Source: Pedobacter sp. AK013 (GTDB lineage Bacteria; Bacteroidota; Bacteroidia; Sphingobacteriales; Sphingobacteriaceae). Taken from it: a stretch of 64,000 nucleotides of DNA. This document shows, in pieces, positions 37,140-47,093 of the stretch; the first letter of the stretch is position 1, and the number at the start of each line of letters is the position of its first letter. Where the stretch lies: NCBI RefSeq assembly GCF_014205835.1, contig NZ_JACHCQ010000003.1:186001-250000 (forward strand). The letters run 5' to 3'. Position numbers and translations under genes: made by a program. The notes under the pieces were generated by a model that searched no databases, was not told the DNA's origin, and saw only the letters and a list, made by a program, of their open reading frames with translations.

Positions 37140-37277
37140 ATTCTAGATATGAGACTTGAGATATGAGATTTTCTCTACCCCGATACTCAGTATCCTAATT
37201 TTCTCTTTTATTCCAGATTTGAGCAGATTTTAAAGACATGGTGCTCACATCTAAAATCTCACATCTCATATCTATCA
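37140..37277. repeat. permuted ATATGAGA/ACTTGAGA repeat inside the alpha operon
   Basis: TAGATATGAGACTTGAGATA at one end and ATCTCACATCTCATATCTA at the other form a long imperfect inverted repeat; between them are further variants (CCAGATTTGAGCAGA). It occupies the whole rpsM-rpsK gap. Related low-information spacers: 42969-43030 and 57525-57597. Confidence 0.6.
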
Positions 37278-37281
37278 ATTT

Positions 37282-37659
37282 CTATTTAGTAGCTTTTTTC
37301 TTGTTAGCAACTGTTTTTCTCTTACCCTTACGAGTACGTGAGTTATTCTTAGTACGCTGACCACGAGAAGGTAAACCTTTTCTGTGACGTAAACCGCGGT
37401 AACAACCGATATCCATTAAACGTTTGATGTTTAACTGAACCTCTGAGCGTAAAGCACCTTCTACTTTAATCTCATCGTTAATCATTGTACGGATTGCTGA
37501 TAATTCATCATCAGACCAGTCTTGTACTTTTTTGTTCAAATCGATTCCTGCAGTAGTTAAAATACGTTGTGCAGTTGTTCTACCGATACCATAGATATAG
37601 GTTAAACCAATCTCTCCTCTTTTGTTTCTTGGTAAATCAATACCTGAAATCCTTGCCAT
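37282..37659 (-). CDS. rpsM: 30S ribosomal protein S13
   Basis: 125 residues; head protein contacting the 50S subunit. [20 protein letters not shown] at the N-terminus, helix-two-turn-helix [14 protein letters not shown], and the basic RNA-binding tail [20 protein letters not shown]. Follows rpmJ by 69 bp. Confidence 0.98.
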   Translation of the reverse strand: MARISGIDLPRNKRGEIGLTYIYGIGRTTAQRILTTAGIDLNKKVQDWSDDELSAIRTMINDEIKVEGALRSEVQLNIKRLMDIGCYRGLRHRKGLPSRGQRTKNNSRTRKGKRKTVANKKKATK

Positions 37660-37728
37660 ATTTATTAATGTTTTGAAGTAATTCCGAACGGCGGGCCACC
37701 GTTGTGCGGTTGATTACAATATTCTTAA

Positions 37729-37845
37729 TTACCCTTGACGTTGCTTGTATTTAGGATTTTTCTTGTTGATTACGTAAAGTTTTCCTTTACGGCGAATAAT
37801 CTTACAATCAGCGCTACGTTTTTTAATTGATGATCTAACTTTCAT
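37729..37845 (-). CDS. rpmJ: 50S ribosomal protein L36
   Basis: 38 residues, found by reading the gap between infA and rpsM. Begins [20 protein letters not shown] and ends NPKYKQRQG. It lacks the zinc ligands of the classical form (only one Cys left; Tyr in place of His), so it is the Zn-independent type. The start is 1 bp from the infA stop. Confidence 0.95.
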   Translation of the reverse strand: MKVRSSIKKRSADCKIIRRKGKLYVINKKNPKYKQRQG

Positions 37846-37846
37846 T

Positions 37847-38065
37847 TTATTTGTATCTATAAGTAATGCGTCCTTTTGTTAAATCATAAGGAGACATTTC
37901 CAATTTAACTTTATCTCCAGGAAGGATTTTGATGTAGTGCATCCGCATCTTTCCTGAAATATGCGCAATAATCTCATGCCCGTTCTCGAGTTCTACCCGG
38001 AACATCGCATTAGATAACGCTTCTCTTATTACTCCGTCTTGTTCAATTGAGGCTTGTTTAGCCAT
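37847..38065 (-). CDS. infA: translation initiation factor IF-1
   Basis: 72 residues; OB-fold protein occupying the ribosomal A site at initiation. Hallmarks: [38 protein letters not shown] and [11 protein letters not shown]. It lies 71 bp after map, with a -7-like box in that gap. Confidence 0.97.
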   Translation of the reverse strand: MAKQASIEQDGVIREALSNAMFRVELENGHEIIAHISGKMRMHYIKILPGDKVKLEMSPYDLTKGRITYRYK

Positions 38066-38109
38066 ATTTTATTGATTGTTACTTAATTAGCTGCTTCTAA
38101 ACAGGGTTG

Positions 38110-38117
38110 CAAAATTA
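38110..38117 (-). promoter_or_regulatory. -7 box (TAATTTTG) before infA
   Basis: An exact TAnnTTTG match 45 bp before the infA ATG, but no TTG at -33. It could give an internal promoter for infA-rpmJ-rpsM and later genes. Confidence 0.3.
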
Positions 38118-38136
38118 AATAAAAAATTTTAATTAT

Positions 38137-38922
38137 TTATTTTTTTTGTTGTAAAACTTCTTCTATTATAGAAAACGTTGATAAAACATCTGCTTTGCCC
38201 TTTTTTACGGCTACTGTATGTTCAAAATGTGCCGATGGTTTATTGTCTTTACTGGTTACCGTCCATCCATCGTTATGGAATTTAACACCGGCTACGCCTG
38301 CATTGATCATGGGTTCTATCGCAATAACCATTCCCTCTTCAAGTTTTGGTCCTACGCCACGTTTCCCATAATTCGGAACTTCCGGTTTCTCGTGAAGTTT
38401 TATACCAACACCATGCCCTACGAGCTCTCTTACTACACCAAATCCATTAGCTTCTGCATATTGCTGAACAGCGAAACCGATATCACCGATACGCATACCA
38501 ACAACAGCTTTTTCTATACCCAATTCCAGACAGCGTTTAGTAACCTCAACCAATTTCTGTTTTTCCGCATCTATTTCCCCGATAGAGAAAGTGTAAGCCG
38601 AATCGCCGAAATAATTATTTTTAATCACTCCACAATCAACTGAAATCAGATCTCCCTCCTGGATTACATACTCGCTTGGAAAACCGTGAACAACTTGCTC
38701 ATTTGGCGAAATACATAAAGAATTAGGGAAACCATTATAGTTTAAAAATGCCGGAATCGCTCCGTGATCACTGATAAACTCGTAAGCTAGTTTATCTAAC
38801 TGGATAGTAGTCATGCCTGCTTTTATCACCTTGGCCACTTCGGCTAAAGTTTTAGAAACAAGCATGGAACTTTCTCTTATTAACTCGATCTCTTCAAGAG
38901 ATTTGTAATAAATTTTAGACAT
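38137..38922 (-). CDS. map: type I methionine aminopeptidase
   Basis: 261 residues, M24 family. Removes the initiator Met from nascent proteins. Metal ligands: Asp in SVDCGVIKNN and Asp in FGDSAYTF, His in GHGVGIKLHE, Glu in AIEPMINAG and Glu in HFEHTVAV. Starts 8 bp after secY. Confidence 0.96.
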   Translation of the reverse strand: MSKIYYKSLEEIELIRESSMLVSKTLAEVAKVIKAGMTTIQLDKLAYEFISDHGAIPAFLNYNGFPNSLCISPNEQVVHGFPSEYVIQEGDLISVDCGVIKNNYFGDSAYTFSIGEIDAEKQKLVEVTKRCLELGIEKAVVGMRIGDIGFAVQQYAEANGFGVVRELVGHGVGIKLHEKPEVPNYGKRGVGPKLEEGMVIAIEPMINAGVAGVKFHNDGWTVTSKDNKPSAHFEHTVAVKKGKADVLSTFSIIEEVLQQKK

Positions 38923-38930
38923 CCGTTACA

Positions 38931-40271
38931 CTACAACGCTGCGTTGCTACTTGCAGCAGGAACACCTGTTCTGCCAGTAACTCTACCCGTTTTCATCAAA
39001 CCATCATAATGGCGCATCAATAAATAACTTTCGATCTGTTGCAAGGTATCCAATACAACACCAACCAAAATCAATAAAGAAGTACCACCGAAGAAGTGCG
39101 CAAACTCTTGTTTAATGCCAAACTTAACAGCTAATGAAGGTAAAATAGCAATGATCGCCAAAAATACTGCACCCGGAAAAGTGATTTTAGAGATTACATC
39201 ATCAATAAAAGTCGATGTTGCAAAACCCGGCTTAATACCTGGGATAAAACCACCGTTTTTCTTCATATCATCGCTCATTTGAGTTGGATTAACTGTAATT
39301 GCAGTATAGAAGAAAGTAAATGCGATAATTAAAAATGCGAATGTTAAGCTATAAGCCAACGAAGTTGTGTTGCTGAACTGGATTAACCAAGAACCTTGTA
39401 ATGAAGGAACAAACTGCATTAAAGCACCTGGAATAAACATTAACGCCTGAGCAAAAATGATCGGCATAACACCCGCAGCATTAACCTTTAAAGGAATGTA
39501 CTGACGGACACCACCAAACTGGCGGTTACCAACAATTTTCTTAGCGTATTGTACAGGTACTTTACGTACACCTTGAACAATTAAAATGGTAAACATTACC
39601 ACTGCAAATAAGGCAACGATCTCTAAAACCAATGCAACAGGGCCTCCACCTTCACTAGATGAGCCAACACGTGCACTAAATTCTTGAGAAATTGCAACTG
39701 GTAAACGGGCAATAATACCAACCATGATGATTAGTGATGTACCGTTACCAATACCTTTATCCGTAATTTTTTCACCTAACCACATTACAAATAATGTACC
39801 TGCCGTTAATACAAACGTAGATAATATTAAGAATAAGGTATTTGGCAATAAAATAGCTTCTGCAGGAACTTGCGTTTTAACGTAACCAACAGATTGAACG
39901 ATTGTGATCGCTACCGTTAGGTAACGGGTAATCTGGTTCATTTTTTTTCTACCACTTTCGCCCTCTTTCTGCATTTTTTGGAAAGAAGGAACAGCAATAC
40001 CCAATAGTTGCACCACAATCGATGCAGAGATATAAGGCATTACCCCCAACGCTAAAATAGACACACGAGAGAAAGAACCTCCGGCAAACATATCTAGTAA
40101 GCCTAAGATTCCTGATTTTTCGTTATTGCCTAAAGCAGTTGGATCCACACCTGGTAAAACCACGTGAGATACGAAACGGTATACCAAAAGAATTAAGAGC
40201 GTAAACAATATACGCTCTTTTAATTCCTGAATTTTCCAGATATTACTTAAAGTAGTAAATAGCTTCTTCAT
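38931..40271 (-). CDS. secY: preprotein translocase subunit SecY
   Basis: 446 residues, about ten membrane helices; channel of the Sec translocon. LGVMPYISASIVVQLLGIAV (plug/TM2 region), FPGAVFLAIIAILPSL and LMRHYDGLMKTGRVTGR are as expected. Located 7 bp after rplO in the spc operon. Confidence 0.97.
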   Translation of the reverse strand: MKKLFTTLSNIWKIQELKERILFTLLILLVYRFVSHVVLPGVDPTALGNNEKSGILGLLDMFAGGSFSRVSILALGVMPYISASIVVQLLGIAVPSFQKMQKEGESGRKKMNQITRYLTVAITIVQSVGYVKTQVPAEAILLPNTLFLILSTFVLTAGTLFVMWLGEKITDKGIGNGTSLIIMVGIIARLPVAISQEFSARVGSSSEGGGPVALVLEIVALFAVVMFTILIVQGVRKVPVQYAKKIVGNRQFGGVRQYIPLKVNAAGVMPIIFAQALMFIPGALMQFVPSLQGSWLIQFSNTTSLAYSLTFAFLIIAFTFFYTAITVNPTQMSDDMKKNGGFIPGIKPGFATSTFIDDVISKITFPGAVFLAIIAILPSLAVKFGIKQEFAHFFGGTSLLILVGVVLDTLQQIESYLLMRHYDGLMKTGRVTGRTGVPAASSNAAL

Positions 40272-40278
40272 TTAATAA

Positions 40279-40725
40279 TTACAATTTTACAATAGAACCA
40301 CCTGCAGCTTCAATAGCTTTTTGTGCGGTTGCAGAGAACGCATGTGCTGTAATTTCTAGCTTTGCTTTAACTTCACCGCGACCTAAAATTTTAACTAAGT
40401 CGTTTTTAGAAGCTAAACCATGTGCTTGTAAAGCAGCAAAATCGATAGTTGTTAAGCTGTGTTTTTCAGCTAAAGCTTGTAAAACATCTAAGTTTACACC
40501 AACATATTCTGTACGGTTAATTGGTTTGAAACCAACTTTAGGCACACGACGTTGTAAAGGCATTTGACCACCTTCGAAACCGATTTTGGTTTTGTGACCT
40601 GAACGAGAACCCGCACCTTTGTGACCACGGGTTGAAGTACCGCCACGACCAGAACCTGTACCACGACCAATTCTTTTGCTGTTTTTTGTAGAACCTACTG
40701 CAGGTTTTAAATTACTTAAATTCAT
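40279..40725 (-). CDS. rplO: 50S ribosomal protein L15
   Basis: 148 residues from the ATG at 40725 ([12 protein letters not shown]); a longer upstream start runs into the rpmD spacer and is rejected. The Gly/Arg-rich N-terminus [19 protein letters not shown] and the [15 protein letters not shown] motif are typical. 104 bp after rpmD. Confidence 0.97.
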   Translation of the reverse strand: MNLSNLKPAVGSTKNSKRIGRGTGSGRGGTSTRGHKGAGSRSGHKTKIGFEGGQMPLQRRVPKVGFKPINRTEYVGVNLDVLQALAEKHSLTTIDFAALQAHGLASKNDLVKILGRGEVKAKLEITAHAFSATAQKAIEAAGGSIVKL

Positions 40726-40829
40726 TTTTTTGAATTTGTGTTGCCCTTCGCTTTCACTAAACAGGTACAACGATTAAACATATATAAAGGTAGTACCGGC
40801 TTTTACCCATACTACCTTTAAAACTTTTA

Positions 40830-41009
40830 CTAGATTGCTTCGATTGCTACTAAATGGTTCACTTTGCGAACCATACCGATAATTTGTGGAGTAGCTTCAA
40901 CCTCAACACTTTGGTTCATTTTAGATAAACCCAAAGCCTGAACGGTTCTTTTTTGGCGCTCGCTTCTGTCGATAACGCTTTTTACTTGTGTTATTTTGAT
41001 CTTAGCCAT
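40830..41009 (-). CDS. rpmD: 50S ribosomal protein L30
   Basis: 59 residues, read directly from the gap between rpsE and rplO: it begins MAKIKITQVKSVIDRSERQK and includes TVQALGLSKMNQSVEVEA and VRKVNHLVAIEAI. Starts 4 bp after rpsE, as in the canonical spc order. Confidence 0.95.
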   Translation of the reverse strand: MAKIKITQVKSVIDRSERQKRTVQALGLSKMNQSVEVEATPQIIGMVRKVNHLVAIEAI

Positions 41010-41013
41010 GATA

Positions 41014-41532
41014 TTATCCGTTAAATACTTTGTTTAAATCTATACCACGGGTTTGAGCTACTGAATAAGCATCACGCATTTTAGTTAATGCATCAACAGT
41101 TGCTTTTACCACGTTGTGTGGGTTAGATGATCCTTTAGATTTTGCTAATACGTTATGCACGCCAGCACTCTCTAATACAGCACGCATCGCACCACCAGCA
41201 ATTACTCCGGTACCTACTGCAGCTGGTTTGATTAAAACAAAACCACCTGAGAATTTACCGATTTGCTCGTGAGGAACGGTACCATTTAAAATTGGAACTT
41301 TTACCAAGTTCTTTTTAGCATCATCCACACCTTTAGCGATTGCTTCAGTTACCTCTTTCGCTTTACCTAAACCGAAACCAACAACACCGTTTTCATCACC
41401 TACAACAACAATTGCTGAGAAGCTGAAAGTACGGCCACCTTTGGTTACTTTGGCAACGCGTTGTATACTAACCAAACGATCCTTTAATTCGATATCGGTG
41501 GTTTTTACTCTTTTTATATTAATAGTTGACAT
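41014..41532 (-). CDS. rpsE: 30S ribosomal protein S5
   Basis: 172 residues; needed for decoding accuracy. S5 RNA-binding domain [20 protein letters not shown] and [20 protein letters not shown], then [20 protein letters not shown]. 17 bp after rplR. Confidence 0.98.
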   Translation of the reverse strand: MSTINIKRVKTTDIELKDRLVSIQRVAKVTKGGRTFSFSAIVVVGDENGVVGFGLGKAKEVTEAIAKGVDDAKKNLVKVPILNGTVPHEQIGKFSGGFVLIKPAAVGTGVIAGGAMRAVLESAGVHNVLAKSKGSSNPHNVVKATVDALTKMRDAYSVAQTRGIDLNKVFNG

Positions 41533-41549
41533 CTTACTTTTTCTTCAGA

Positions 41550-41903
41550 TTAAAATACTAAACCAGCTTCGCGGGCACCCTCTGCCAACGATTTTACACG
41601 ACCGTGGTATAAATAGCCATTTCTATCGAAAACAACTTCTTTAACACCTGCAGCAATTGCTTTTTCGGCAACTAATTTGCCTACTGCAACTGACTGATCG
41701 CTTTTGTTTCCAGTACCAGTAAAATCTTTCGATAATGATGATGCTGATGCTATTGTTTTACCGGTTACATCGTTAATTACCTGCGCATAAATCCCTTTAT
41801 TGCTTCTATATACAGATAACCTTGGACGTTCTTCCGAACCGGTAAGTCTTTTTCTGATCCCTTTTTTAATACGATCTCTTCTTGATAATTTTTTACCTGC
41901 CAT
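41550..41903 (-). CDS. rplR: 50S ribosomal protein L18
   Basis: 117 residues; binds 5S r[43 protein letters not shown] and the C-terminal [19 protein letters not shown] are characteristic. 5 bp after rplF. Confidence 0.98.
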   Translation of the reverse strand: MAGKKLSRRDRIKKGIRKRLTGSEERPRLSVYRSNKGIYAQVINDVTGKTIASASSLSKDFTGTGNKSDQSVAVGKLVAEKAIAAGVKEVVFDRNGYLYHGRVKSLAEGAREAGLVF

Positions 41904-41908
41904 GATTA

Positions 41909-42466
41909 CTATTTTTTAGATGCTGATTTACCTGCTTTTCTTCTTAACACTTCACCTACAAACTTGATACCTTTACCTTTATATGGCTCTGGTGCACGTA
42001 ACGAACGGATTTTCGCTGCTACCTGACCGATCAATTGTTTGTCAATACTTTCTAAAATGATTTTAGGAGTCTGACCTTTTTCTGATTGTGTAGTTACTTT
42101 AATCTCTTCTGGTAATTGGAATACATAGTGGTGAGAATAACCTAGAACTAAATCTAATGTATTACCTGTGTTTGTAGCACGGTAACCAACACCTACTAAT
42201 TCTTGAGTTAATTTATAACCATCTGTAACACCAACAACCATGTTGTTAAGCAATGAGCGATATAAACCGTGTAATGCTTTGTGTTTCTTTTGATCTGATG
42301 GACGTTGAACTGTTAAAATTCCATCTTCTTGACTTACAGTGATATCTGAATCTACTGCTTGTGTTAATTCACCTTTAGGACCTTTTACAGTTACTACGTT
42401 ATCTTTTGATACGGTAATTGTAACACCTGCAGGGATTGTAATTGGGGCTTTTCCTATTCTTGACAT
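41909..42466 (-). CDS. rplF: 50S ribosomal protein L6
   Basis: 185 residues. [40 protein letters not shown] and the C-terminal [20 protein letters not shown] match L6. 18 bp after rpsH. Confidence 0.98.
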   Translation of the reverse strand: MSRIGKAPITIPAGVTITVSKDNVVTVKGPKGELTQAVDSDITVSQEDGILTVQRPSDQKKHKALHGLYRSLLNNMVVGVTDGYKLTQELVGVGYRATNTGNTLDLVLGYSHHYVFQLPEEIKVTTQSEKGQTPKIILESIDKQLIGQVAAKIRSLRAPEPYKGKGIKFVGEVLRRKAGKSASKK

Positions 42467-42484
42467 TGTGCTGTTCTCCTAATA

Positions 42485-42883
42485 TTAATAAACGTGACAC
42501 AATACCTCACCACCAATGTTTAATTTGGCTGCTTCTTTATCAGTCATTACACCTTTAGAAGTAGATAAGATTGCGATACCTAAACCGTTTAATACTCTTG
42601 GCATATTTTCAACACCAGCATAGTTTCTCAAACCTGGTTTACTTACTCGCACTAATGTACGAATAGCAGGAACTTTAGTAATTGGATTGTACTTCAAAGC
42701 AATTTTAATCGTGCCTTGAACTGTAGTATCTTCAAACTTGTAGTTCGCGATGTAACCTTTGTCAAAAAGAACTTTGGTAATTTCTTTTTTAAGGTTTGAT
42801 GCAGGAATTTCTACAACACGGTGGTTGGCCTTAATGGCATTCCTTACTCTTGTTAAATAATCTGCTATTGGATCTGTATTCAT
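42485..42883 (-). CDS. rpsH: 30S ribosomal protein S8
   Basis: 132 residues. MNTDPIADYLTRVRNAIKAN and the C-terminal GIAILSTSKGVMTDKEAAK-type segment (RVLNGLGIAILSTSKGVMT) identify S8, which in E. coli represses the spc operon. Unusually far (161 bp) from rpsN; the gap holds repeat DNA. Confidence 0.98.
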   Translation of the reverse strand: MNTDPIADYLTRVRNAIKANHRVVEIPASNLKKEITKVLFDKGYIANYKFEDTTVQGTIKIALKYNPITKVPAIRTLVRVSKPGLRNYAGVENMPRVLNGLGIAILSTSKGVMTDKEAAKLNIGGEVLCHVY

Positions 42884-42904
42884 TTTTTATTGTTTTTGAT
42901 AGTG

Positions 42905-43030
42905 GTTTCCTTTCCCGATCTCACATCGGGATGGGACCTTCTATCGGTTAAAATTCTTTTTTTAGTATATAGATATAAGTATCAAGTATCGAGACACAAT
43001 TTGGTCTTGATACCTGATACTACAGGACTC
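42905..43030. repeat. spacer repeats between rpsN and rpsH
   Basis: CCCGATCTCACATCGGG (42914-42930) is a short hairpin; 42969-43030 has ATAAGTATCAAGTATCGAGA and its loose inverse GTCTTGATACCTGATACT. The same TATCAAG/CTTGATA words are at 57525-57597. Confidence 0.5.
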
Positions 43031-43044
43031 AAATACTATTTATA

Positions 43045-43314
43045 TTACCAAGATGCTTTTTTAACACCTGGTATTTTACCGTCTAGTGCCATTTGGCGGA
43101 ACGTTACCCTTGAAATACCAAAGGTACGCATATATCCACGAGGGCGACCAGTTAATTTACAACGGTTGTGTAAACGTACCGGAGATGAGTTTTTAGGTAA
43201 TTTATCTAAACCCTCGAAATCTCCTGCAGCTTTTAATACTGCACGTTTTTCAGCGTATCTAGCTACCAATTTTTGGCGCTTAACTTCGCGTGCTTTTACA
43301 CCTTCTTTTGCCAT
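43045..43314 (-). CDS. rpsN: 30S ribosomal protein S14
   Basis: 89 residues: the longer, zinc-free form, with a single Cys ([20 protein letters not shown]) and no CxxC pairs. C-terminus [17 protein letters not shown]. Start overlaps the rplE stop by one base. Confidence 0.97.
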   Translation of the reverse strand: MAKEGVKAREVKRQKLVARYAEKRAVLKAAGDFEGLDKLPKNSSPVRLHNRCKLTGRPRGYMRTFGISRVTFRQMALDGKIPGVKKASW

Positions 43315-43877
43315 TATTCTGCTGTTTTTTGATTTTTAAATGGTAATCCGAATTGTTTCAATAACTCAAGCGCCTCAATGTCAGATTTTGCCGAAGTTAC
43401 GAAAGTTATATCCATACCTAAAATTTTATTGATTTTATCGATATTAATCTCAGGGAAGATGATTTGCTCAGTAACACCTAATGTATAGTTACCTTTTCCA
43501 TCAAATCCTTTATCATTAATACCTTTGAAATCGCGGATACGAGGCAAAGCTACAGAGATCAAACGATCTAAGAACTCGTACATGTTGTTATCGCGTAATG
43601 TAACACGTACACCTACTGGCATACCTTTACGTAATTTAAAGTTAGAGATATCTTTCTTTGAATTAGCCGGAACCGCCTGCTGACCAGTAATGGTAGTCAA
43701 CTCAACGATAGTGGTATCCATAATTTTCTTATCAGTAACAGAAAAACGACCAACACCCTGATTGATACAGATTTTTTCCAATTTAGGAACCTGCATTACA
43801 GTTTTGTACTGAAATTTTTCTTTTAGTGCATTTACAACTTCTTCTTTGTATTTGCTTTTTAATCTAGGTGTAGCCAT
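43314..43877 (-). CDS. rplE: 50S ribosomal protein L5
   Basis: 187 residues; 5S rRNA-binding protein. [40 protein letters not shown] and [19 protein letters not shown] are the family's conserved blocks. Both ends overlap neighbours by one base. Confidence 0.98.
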   Translation of the reverse strand: MATPRLKSKYKEEVVNALKEKFQYKTVMQVPKLEKICINQGVGRFSVTDKKIMDTTIVELTTITGQQAVPANSKKDISNFKLRKGMPVGVRVTLRDNNMYEFLDRLISVALPRIRDFKGINDKGFDGKGNYTLGVTEQIIFPEINIDKINKILGMDITFVTSAKSDIEALELLKQFGLPFKNQKTAE

Positions 43878-44218
43878 TATTTAATCTCCTCTCCTGAAAT
43901 TTTAGCAACTCTAACTAATTTACCATCTGCGTTAAGTTTACGACCTACGCGGGTAGCTTTACCAGATTTTGGATCAACCAACATCAAGTTAGAAATGTGA
44001 AGAGCAGCTTCTTTTTTAATAATACCACCGTTTGGATTAGCAGCATTTGGTTTAGTATGTTTAGATACTAAGTTGATGCCTTCCACAATGGCTCTGTTTT
44101 TATCTGTAAGTACTGAAAGTACTTTTCCTTGTTGACCTTTTGAATCGCCAGCAATGACTTTAACTAAATCTCCTGTGCGGATTTTAAGTTTTGATGGTGT
44201 ATTTACTTTGTTTCCCAT
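43877..44218 (-). CDS. rplX: 50S ribosomal protein L24
   Basis: 113 residues; KOW motif [20 protein letters not shown] and [20 protein letters not shown]. Initiates 50S assembly. 1 bp after rplN. Confidence 0.97.
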   Translation of the reverse strand: MGNKVNTPSKLKIRTGDLVKVIAGDSKGQQGKVLSVLTDKNRAIVEGINLVSKHTKPNAANPNGGIIKKEAALHISNLMLVDPKSGKATRVGRKLNADGKLVRVAKISGEEIK

Positions 44219-44219
44219 T

Positions 44220-44588
44220 TTATAATACCTCCGGTGCTAATGATACAATTTTCATGAATTGTTTTTCACGTAGTTCTCTCGCAACCGGGCCAAAGATACG
44301 TGTACCTCTTGGCTCATCCTGTGCGTTCAATAATACAGCAGCATTATCGTCAAAACGGATATAAGAACCATCTTTACGACGGATTTCTTTTTTAGTTCTT
44401 ACAACAACTGCTTTAGAAACTGTACCTTTTTTAATGTTACCAGAAGGTAACGCGCTTTTTACGGTAACAACTACTTTATCACCAATTGAAGCATAACGTT
44501 TGCCGGTTCCACCTAGCACACGAATTACTAATACTTCTTTTGCGCCGCTGTTATCAGCAACGTTTAATCTCGATTCCTGTTGTACCAT
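44220..44588 (-). CDS. rplN: 50S ribosomal protein L14
   Basis: 122 residues, exact family length. [40 protein letters not shown] and [20 protein letters not shown]. 1 bp after rpsQ. Confidence 0.98.
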   Translation of the reverse strand: MVQQESRLNVADNSGAKEVLVIRVLGGTGKRYASIGDKVVVTVKSALPSGNIKKGTVSKAVVVRTKKEIRRKDGSYIRFDDNAAVLLNAQDEPRGTRIFGPVARELREKQFMKIVSLAPEVL

Positions 44589-44589
44589 C

Positions 44590-44844
44590 TTATTTAGCTC
44601 TTTCTAAAATTTGTACCAATCTCCAGTTCTTGTTTTTACTCAAAGGACGAGTTTCCATAATCAATACTGTATCACCGATACCGCATTCATTTTTCTCGTC
44701 GTGAGCCATAAATTTGGTAGTTTTCTTTACGAACTTACCATAAATCGGGTGTTTTACTTTACGTTCCACGCTCACTACAACAGATTTATCCATCTTGTTG
44801 CTTACCACTAACCCGGTTCTTGTTTTTCTTAATTGTCTTTCCAT
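44590..44844 (-). CDS. rpsQ: 30S ribosomal protein S17
   Basis: 84 residues from the ATG at 44844 ([20 protein letters not shown]); the longer start at 44856 adds four residues and abuts rpmC. OB-fold with [20 protein letters not shown] and [20 protein letters not shown]. 13 bp after rpmC. Confidence 0.97.
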   Translation of the reverse strand: MERQLRKTRTGLVVSNKMDKSVVVSVERKVKHPIYGKFVKKTTKFMAHDEKNECGIGDTVLIMETRPLSKNKNWRLVQILERAK

Positions 44845-44857
44845 GTCGACTCTCAAA

Positions 44858-45070
44858 TTATTTAGTTTCAGTAGCTGACTCAGTGTTTTTCACTTTAGTC
44901 AACTCAGTGTTTAAACGGGCTATGTCTTTCCTTACTTTTGCAATACGCGAAGGATTTTCGATAGCTGAAATAGTGTGAGCGAACTTCAATTTTGATAAGT
45001 TCTCTTTTTCTTCCGCAATCTTAGCTACTAATTCTTCTTTTGAAAGCCCTGTGATTTCTGAATTTTTCAT
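44858..45070 (-). CDS. rpmC: 50S ribosomal protein L29
   Basis: 70 residues; helical hairpin near the exit tunnel. [20 protein letters not shown] and [11 protein letters not shown]. 73 bp after rplP. In the gap, short GTTGAG/CTCAAC inverted copies flank an AT-rich stretch. Confidence 0.96.
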   Translation of the reverse strand: MKNSEITGLSKEELVAKIAEEKENLSKLKFAHTISAIENPSRIAKVRKDIARLNTELTKVKNTESATETK

Positions 45071-45143
45071 TTTTCTTTTTCTTTTACGTTGAGTGTAGCG
45101 GTTATAATAAACAAGTATTTACAACATTCACCTCAACACTTTA

Positions 45144-45566
45144 CTATGCTTCTACGTAATCTCTACGTACTACGAATTTGGTTTGGATCGGTAATTTCTG
45201 AGCTGCTAAACGCAATGCTTCTTTAGCAACTTCTAAAGGCACGCCTTCAGCTTCGAAAATTACACGTCCAGGTCTTACAACTGCTACCCAATACTCAGGA
45301 GCACCTTTACCTTTACCCATACGTACCTCAGCAGGTTTTTTAGTTACCGGTTTGTCCGGGAAGATCCTGATCCATACTTGGCCTTCACGTTTCATGAAAC
45401 GAGTTACGGCAATACGGGCAGCCTCTATCTGACGACTTGTGATCCAAGTAGCTTCTAGAGATTTGATACCGAAAGATCCGAATGCTAACTCAGCTCCACG
45501 AGAAGCTAAACCCTTCATTCTGCCTTTTTGCATCTTCCTGAACTTCGTTCTTTTTGGCTGTAACAT
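45144..45566 (-). CDS. rplP: 50S ribosomal protein L16
   Basis: 140 residues. [40 protein letters not shown] and [20 protein letters not shown]. Organises the A-site tRNA region. 40 bp after rpsC. Confidence 0.98.
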   Translation of the reverse strand: MLQPKRTKFRKMQKGRMKGLASRGAELAFGSFGIKSLEATWITSRQIEAARIAVTRFMKREGQVWIRIFPDKPVTKKPAEVRMGKGKGAPEYWVAVVRPGRVIFEAEGVPLEVAKEALRLAAQKLPIQTKFVVRRDYVEA

Positions 45567-45606
45567 TTTATTTTGTTCTAATCGTTAAACGATGTTAATA
45601 AATCAA

Positions 45607-46452
45607 TTATTTACGAGGACCTCTGTTAGCGCCTGCGCCACCACCTCTGTTTGCACCACCTTGGCCTGGACCACGACCGCCACCTTGGTTTCCACCACGT
45701 CTGTCGTTACCACCGCCGCGGTTATCTCTTCCGCCACCACGGTTATCTCTTCCACCGAAAGCTGGTTTATCTGATGCGCCTTTTGGACCGTTGTTTGCTG
45801 CACCAATGTTTGGAGACAAATCACGTTTTCCATAAACCTCACCTTTGCAGATCCAAACTTTAACACCTATTTTACCATAAGTAGTTAAGGCTTCAGCTAA
45901 AGCGTAATCGATATCAGCACGGAATGTATGCAAAGGCACTCTTCCTTCTTTGTACTGCTCAGTACGTGCCATCTCAGCACCACCTAAACGACCAGAAGTC
46001 ATGATTTTGATACCTTCAGCACCCATACGCATGGTTGATGCGATAGAAGATTTCATTGCTCTACGGAATGAGATCCTTGCTTCTAATTGTTTTGCAACAC
46101 CTTCTGCAACTAATTGTGCATCAAGCTCTGGGCGTTTAATTTCGAAGATGTTAATTTGAATTTCCTTTTTAGTCAATTTCTTTAACTCTTCTTTGATTTT
46201 ATCAACCTCAGCACCTGCTTTACCGATTACGATACCTGGACGAGCTGTGTGGATAGTTACAGTGATACGTTTTAAAGTACGCTCGATAACTACTTTTGCA
46301 ACACCGCCTTTTGCGATACGGGCAGAAAGGTATTTTCTTATTTTCTCATCTTCAACTAATTTATCGGAGTAGTTGTTGCCACCGAACCAGTTAGAATCCC
46401 ATCCTTTGATAATTCCTAACCTGGCACCTATTGGATTTGCTTTTTGTCCCAT
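45607..46452 (-). CDS. rpsC: 30S ribosomal protein S3 with long Gly/Arg-rich tail
   Basis: 281 residues; the S3 core ends near residue 225 ([18 protein letters not shown]). KH domain [20 protein letters not shown] is intact. The last ~50 residues consist of repeated [15 protein letters not shown] and GGANRGG units, an RGG-type disordered tail absent from E. coli S3 (233 residues). Low-complexity DNA there also produces long shadow ORFs on both strands. 7 bp after rplV. Confidence 0.97.
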   Translation of the reverse strand: MGQKANPIGARLGIIKGWDSNWFGGNNYSDKLVEDEKIRKYLSARIAKGGVAKVVIERTLKRITVTIHTARPGIVIGKAGAEVDKIKEELKKLTKKEIQINIFEIKRPELDAQLVAEGVAKQLEARISFRRAMKSSIASTMRMGAEGIKIMTSGRLGGAEMARTEQYKEGRVPLHTFRADIDYALAEALTTYGKIGVKVWICKGEVYGKRDLSPNIGAANNGPKGASDKPAFGGRDNRGGGRDNRGGGNDRRGGNQGGGRGPGQGGANRGGGAGANRGPRK

Positions 46453-46459
46453 TTCCTAA

Positions 46460-46819
46460 TTAGTTTTGAGTTTCTGTGTTTTTACTATCTACAATCAGCG
46501 TTACGTGGTTAGAACGTTTACGAATTCTATATCCACGGCCTTGAGGAGCTGGACGTAAGCGTTTTAACTGACGGCCACCATCAACCATAACTGTTTTTAC
46601 AAAAAGTTGGTTTTCTTCAGGGCGGGCACCTTCATTTTTAGATTCCCAGTTTTTGATAGCAGATAATAATAATTTCTCAACTCTTATTGCTGCTTCTTTA
46701 TTGGTAAACTTTAAAATGCTTAATGCTTTTTCTACACGTTCACCTCTGATAAGATCTACAACCAAACGCATCTTACGCGGTGAGGTTGGACAATTGTTTA
46801 ATTTTGCTATTGCTTCCAT
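46460..46819 (-). CDS. rplV: 50S ribosomal protein L22
   Basis: 119 residues; lines the exit tunnel. [30 protein letters not shown] and the tip/C-terminal [20 protein letters not shown]. 7 bp after rpsS. Confidence 0.98.
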   Translation of the reverse strand: MEAIAKLNNCPTSPRKMRLVVDLIRGERVEKALSILKFTNKEAAIRVEKLLLSAIKNWESKNEGARPEENQLFVKTVMVDGGRQLKRLRPAPQGRGYRIRKRSNHVTLIVDSKNTETQN

Positions 46820-46826
46820 TGTCTAA

Positions 46827-47093
46827 TTATTTTTTCTTTTCAGCGTGTCCTCTGAATGTTCTGGTTGGAGCAAATTCTCCCAACTTGTGACCAACCATGT
46901 TTTCTGTAACGTACACAGGGATAAATTTATTTCCGTTGTGTACAGCAAATGTATGATTCACGAAATCTGGTGATATCATTGATCTGCGAGACCAAGTTTT
47001 GATTACAGACTTTTTGCCTGAATCATTCATAGAGTTTACTTTTTTCTCTACGTTATGGTCAATATAAGGTCCTTTTTTTATCGAACGAGCCAT
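46827..47093 (-). CDS. rpsS: 30S ribosomal protein S19
   Basis: 88 residues. [40 protein letters not shown] and [20 protein letters not shown]. Start overlaps the rplB stop by one base. Confidence 0.98.
   Translation of the reverse strand: MARSIKKGPYIDHNVEKKVNSMNDSGKKSVIKTWSRRSMISPDFVNHTFAVHNGNKFIPVYVTENMVGHKLGEFAPTRTFRGHAEKKK

Noticed and set aside
43314-43340. Possible frameshifts at rpsN/rplE/rplX junctions
   Set aside because: They are one-base stop/start overlaps (normal translational coupling); all three proteins are full length.
45592-45866. Overlapping ORFs on both strands in the rpsC tail
   Set aside because: Shadows of the Gly/Arg repeat codons; low-complexity translations rich in Thr/Val or His/Arg only.
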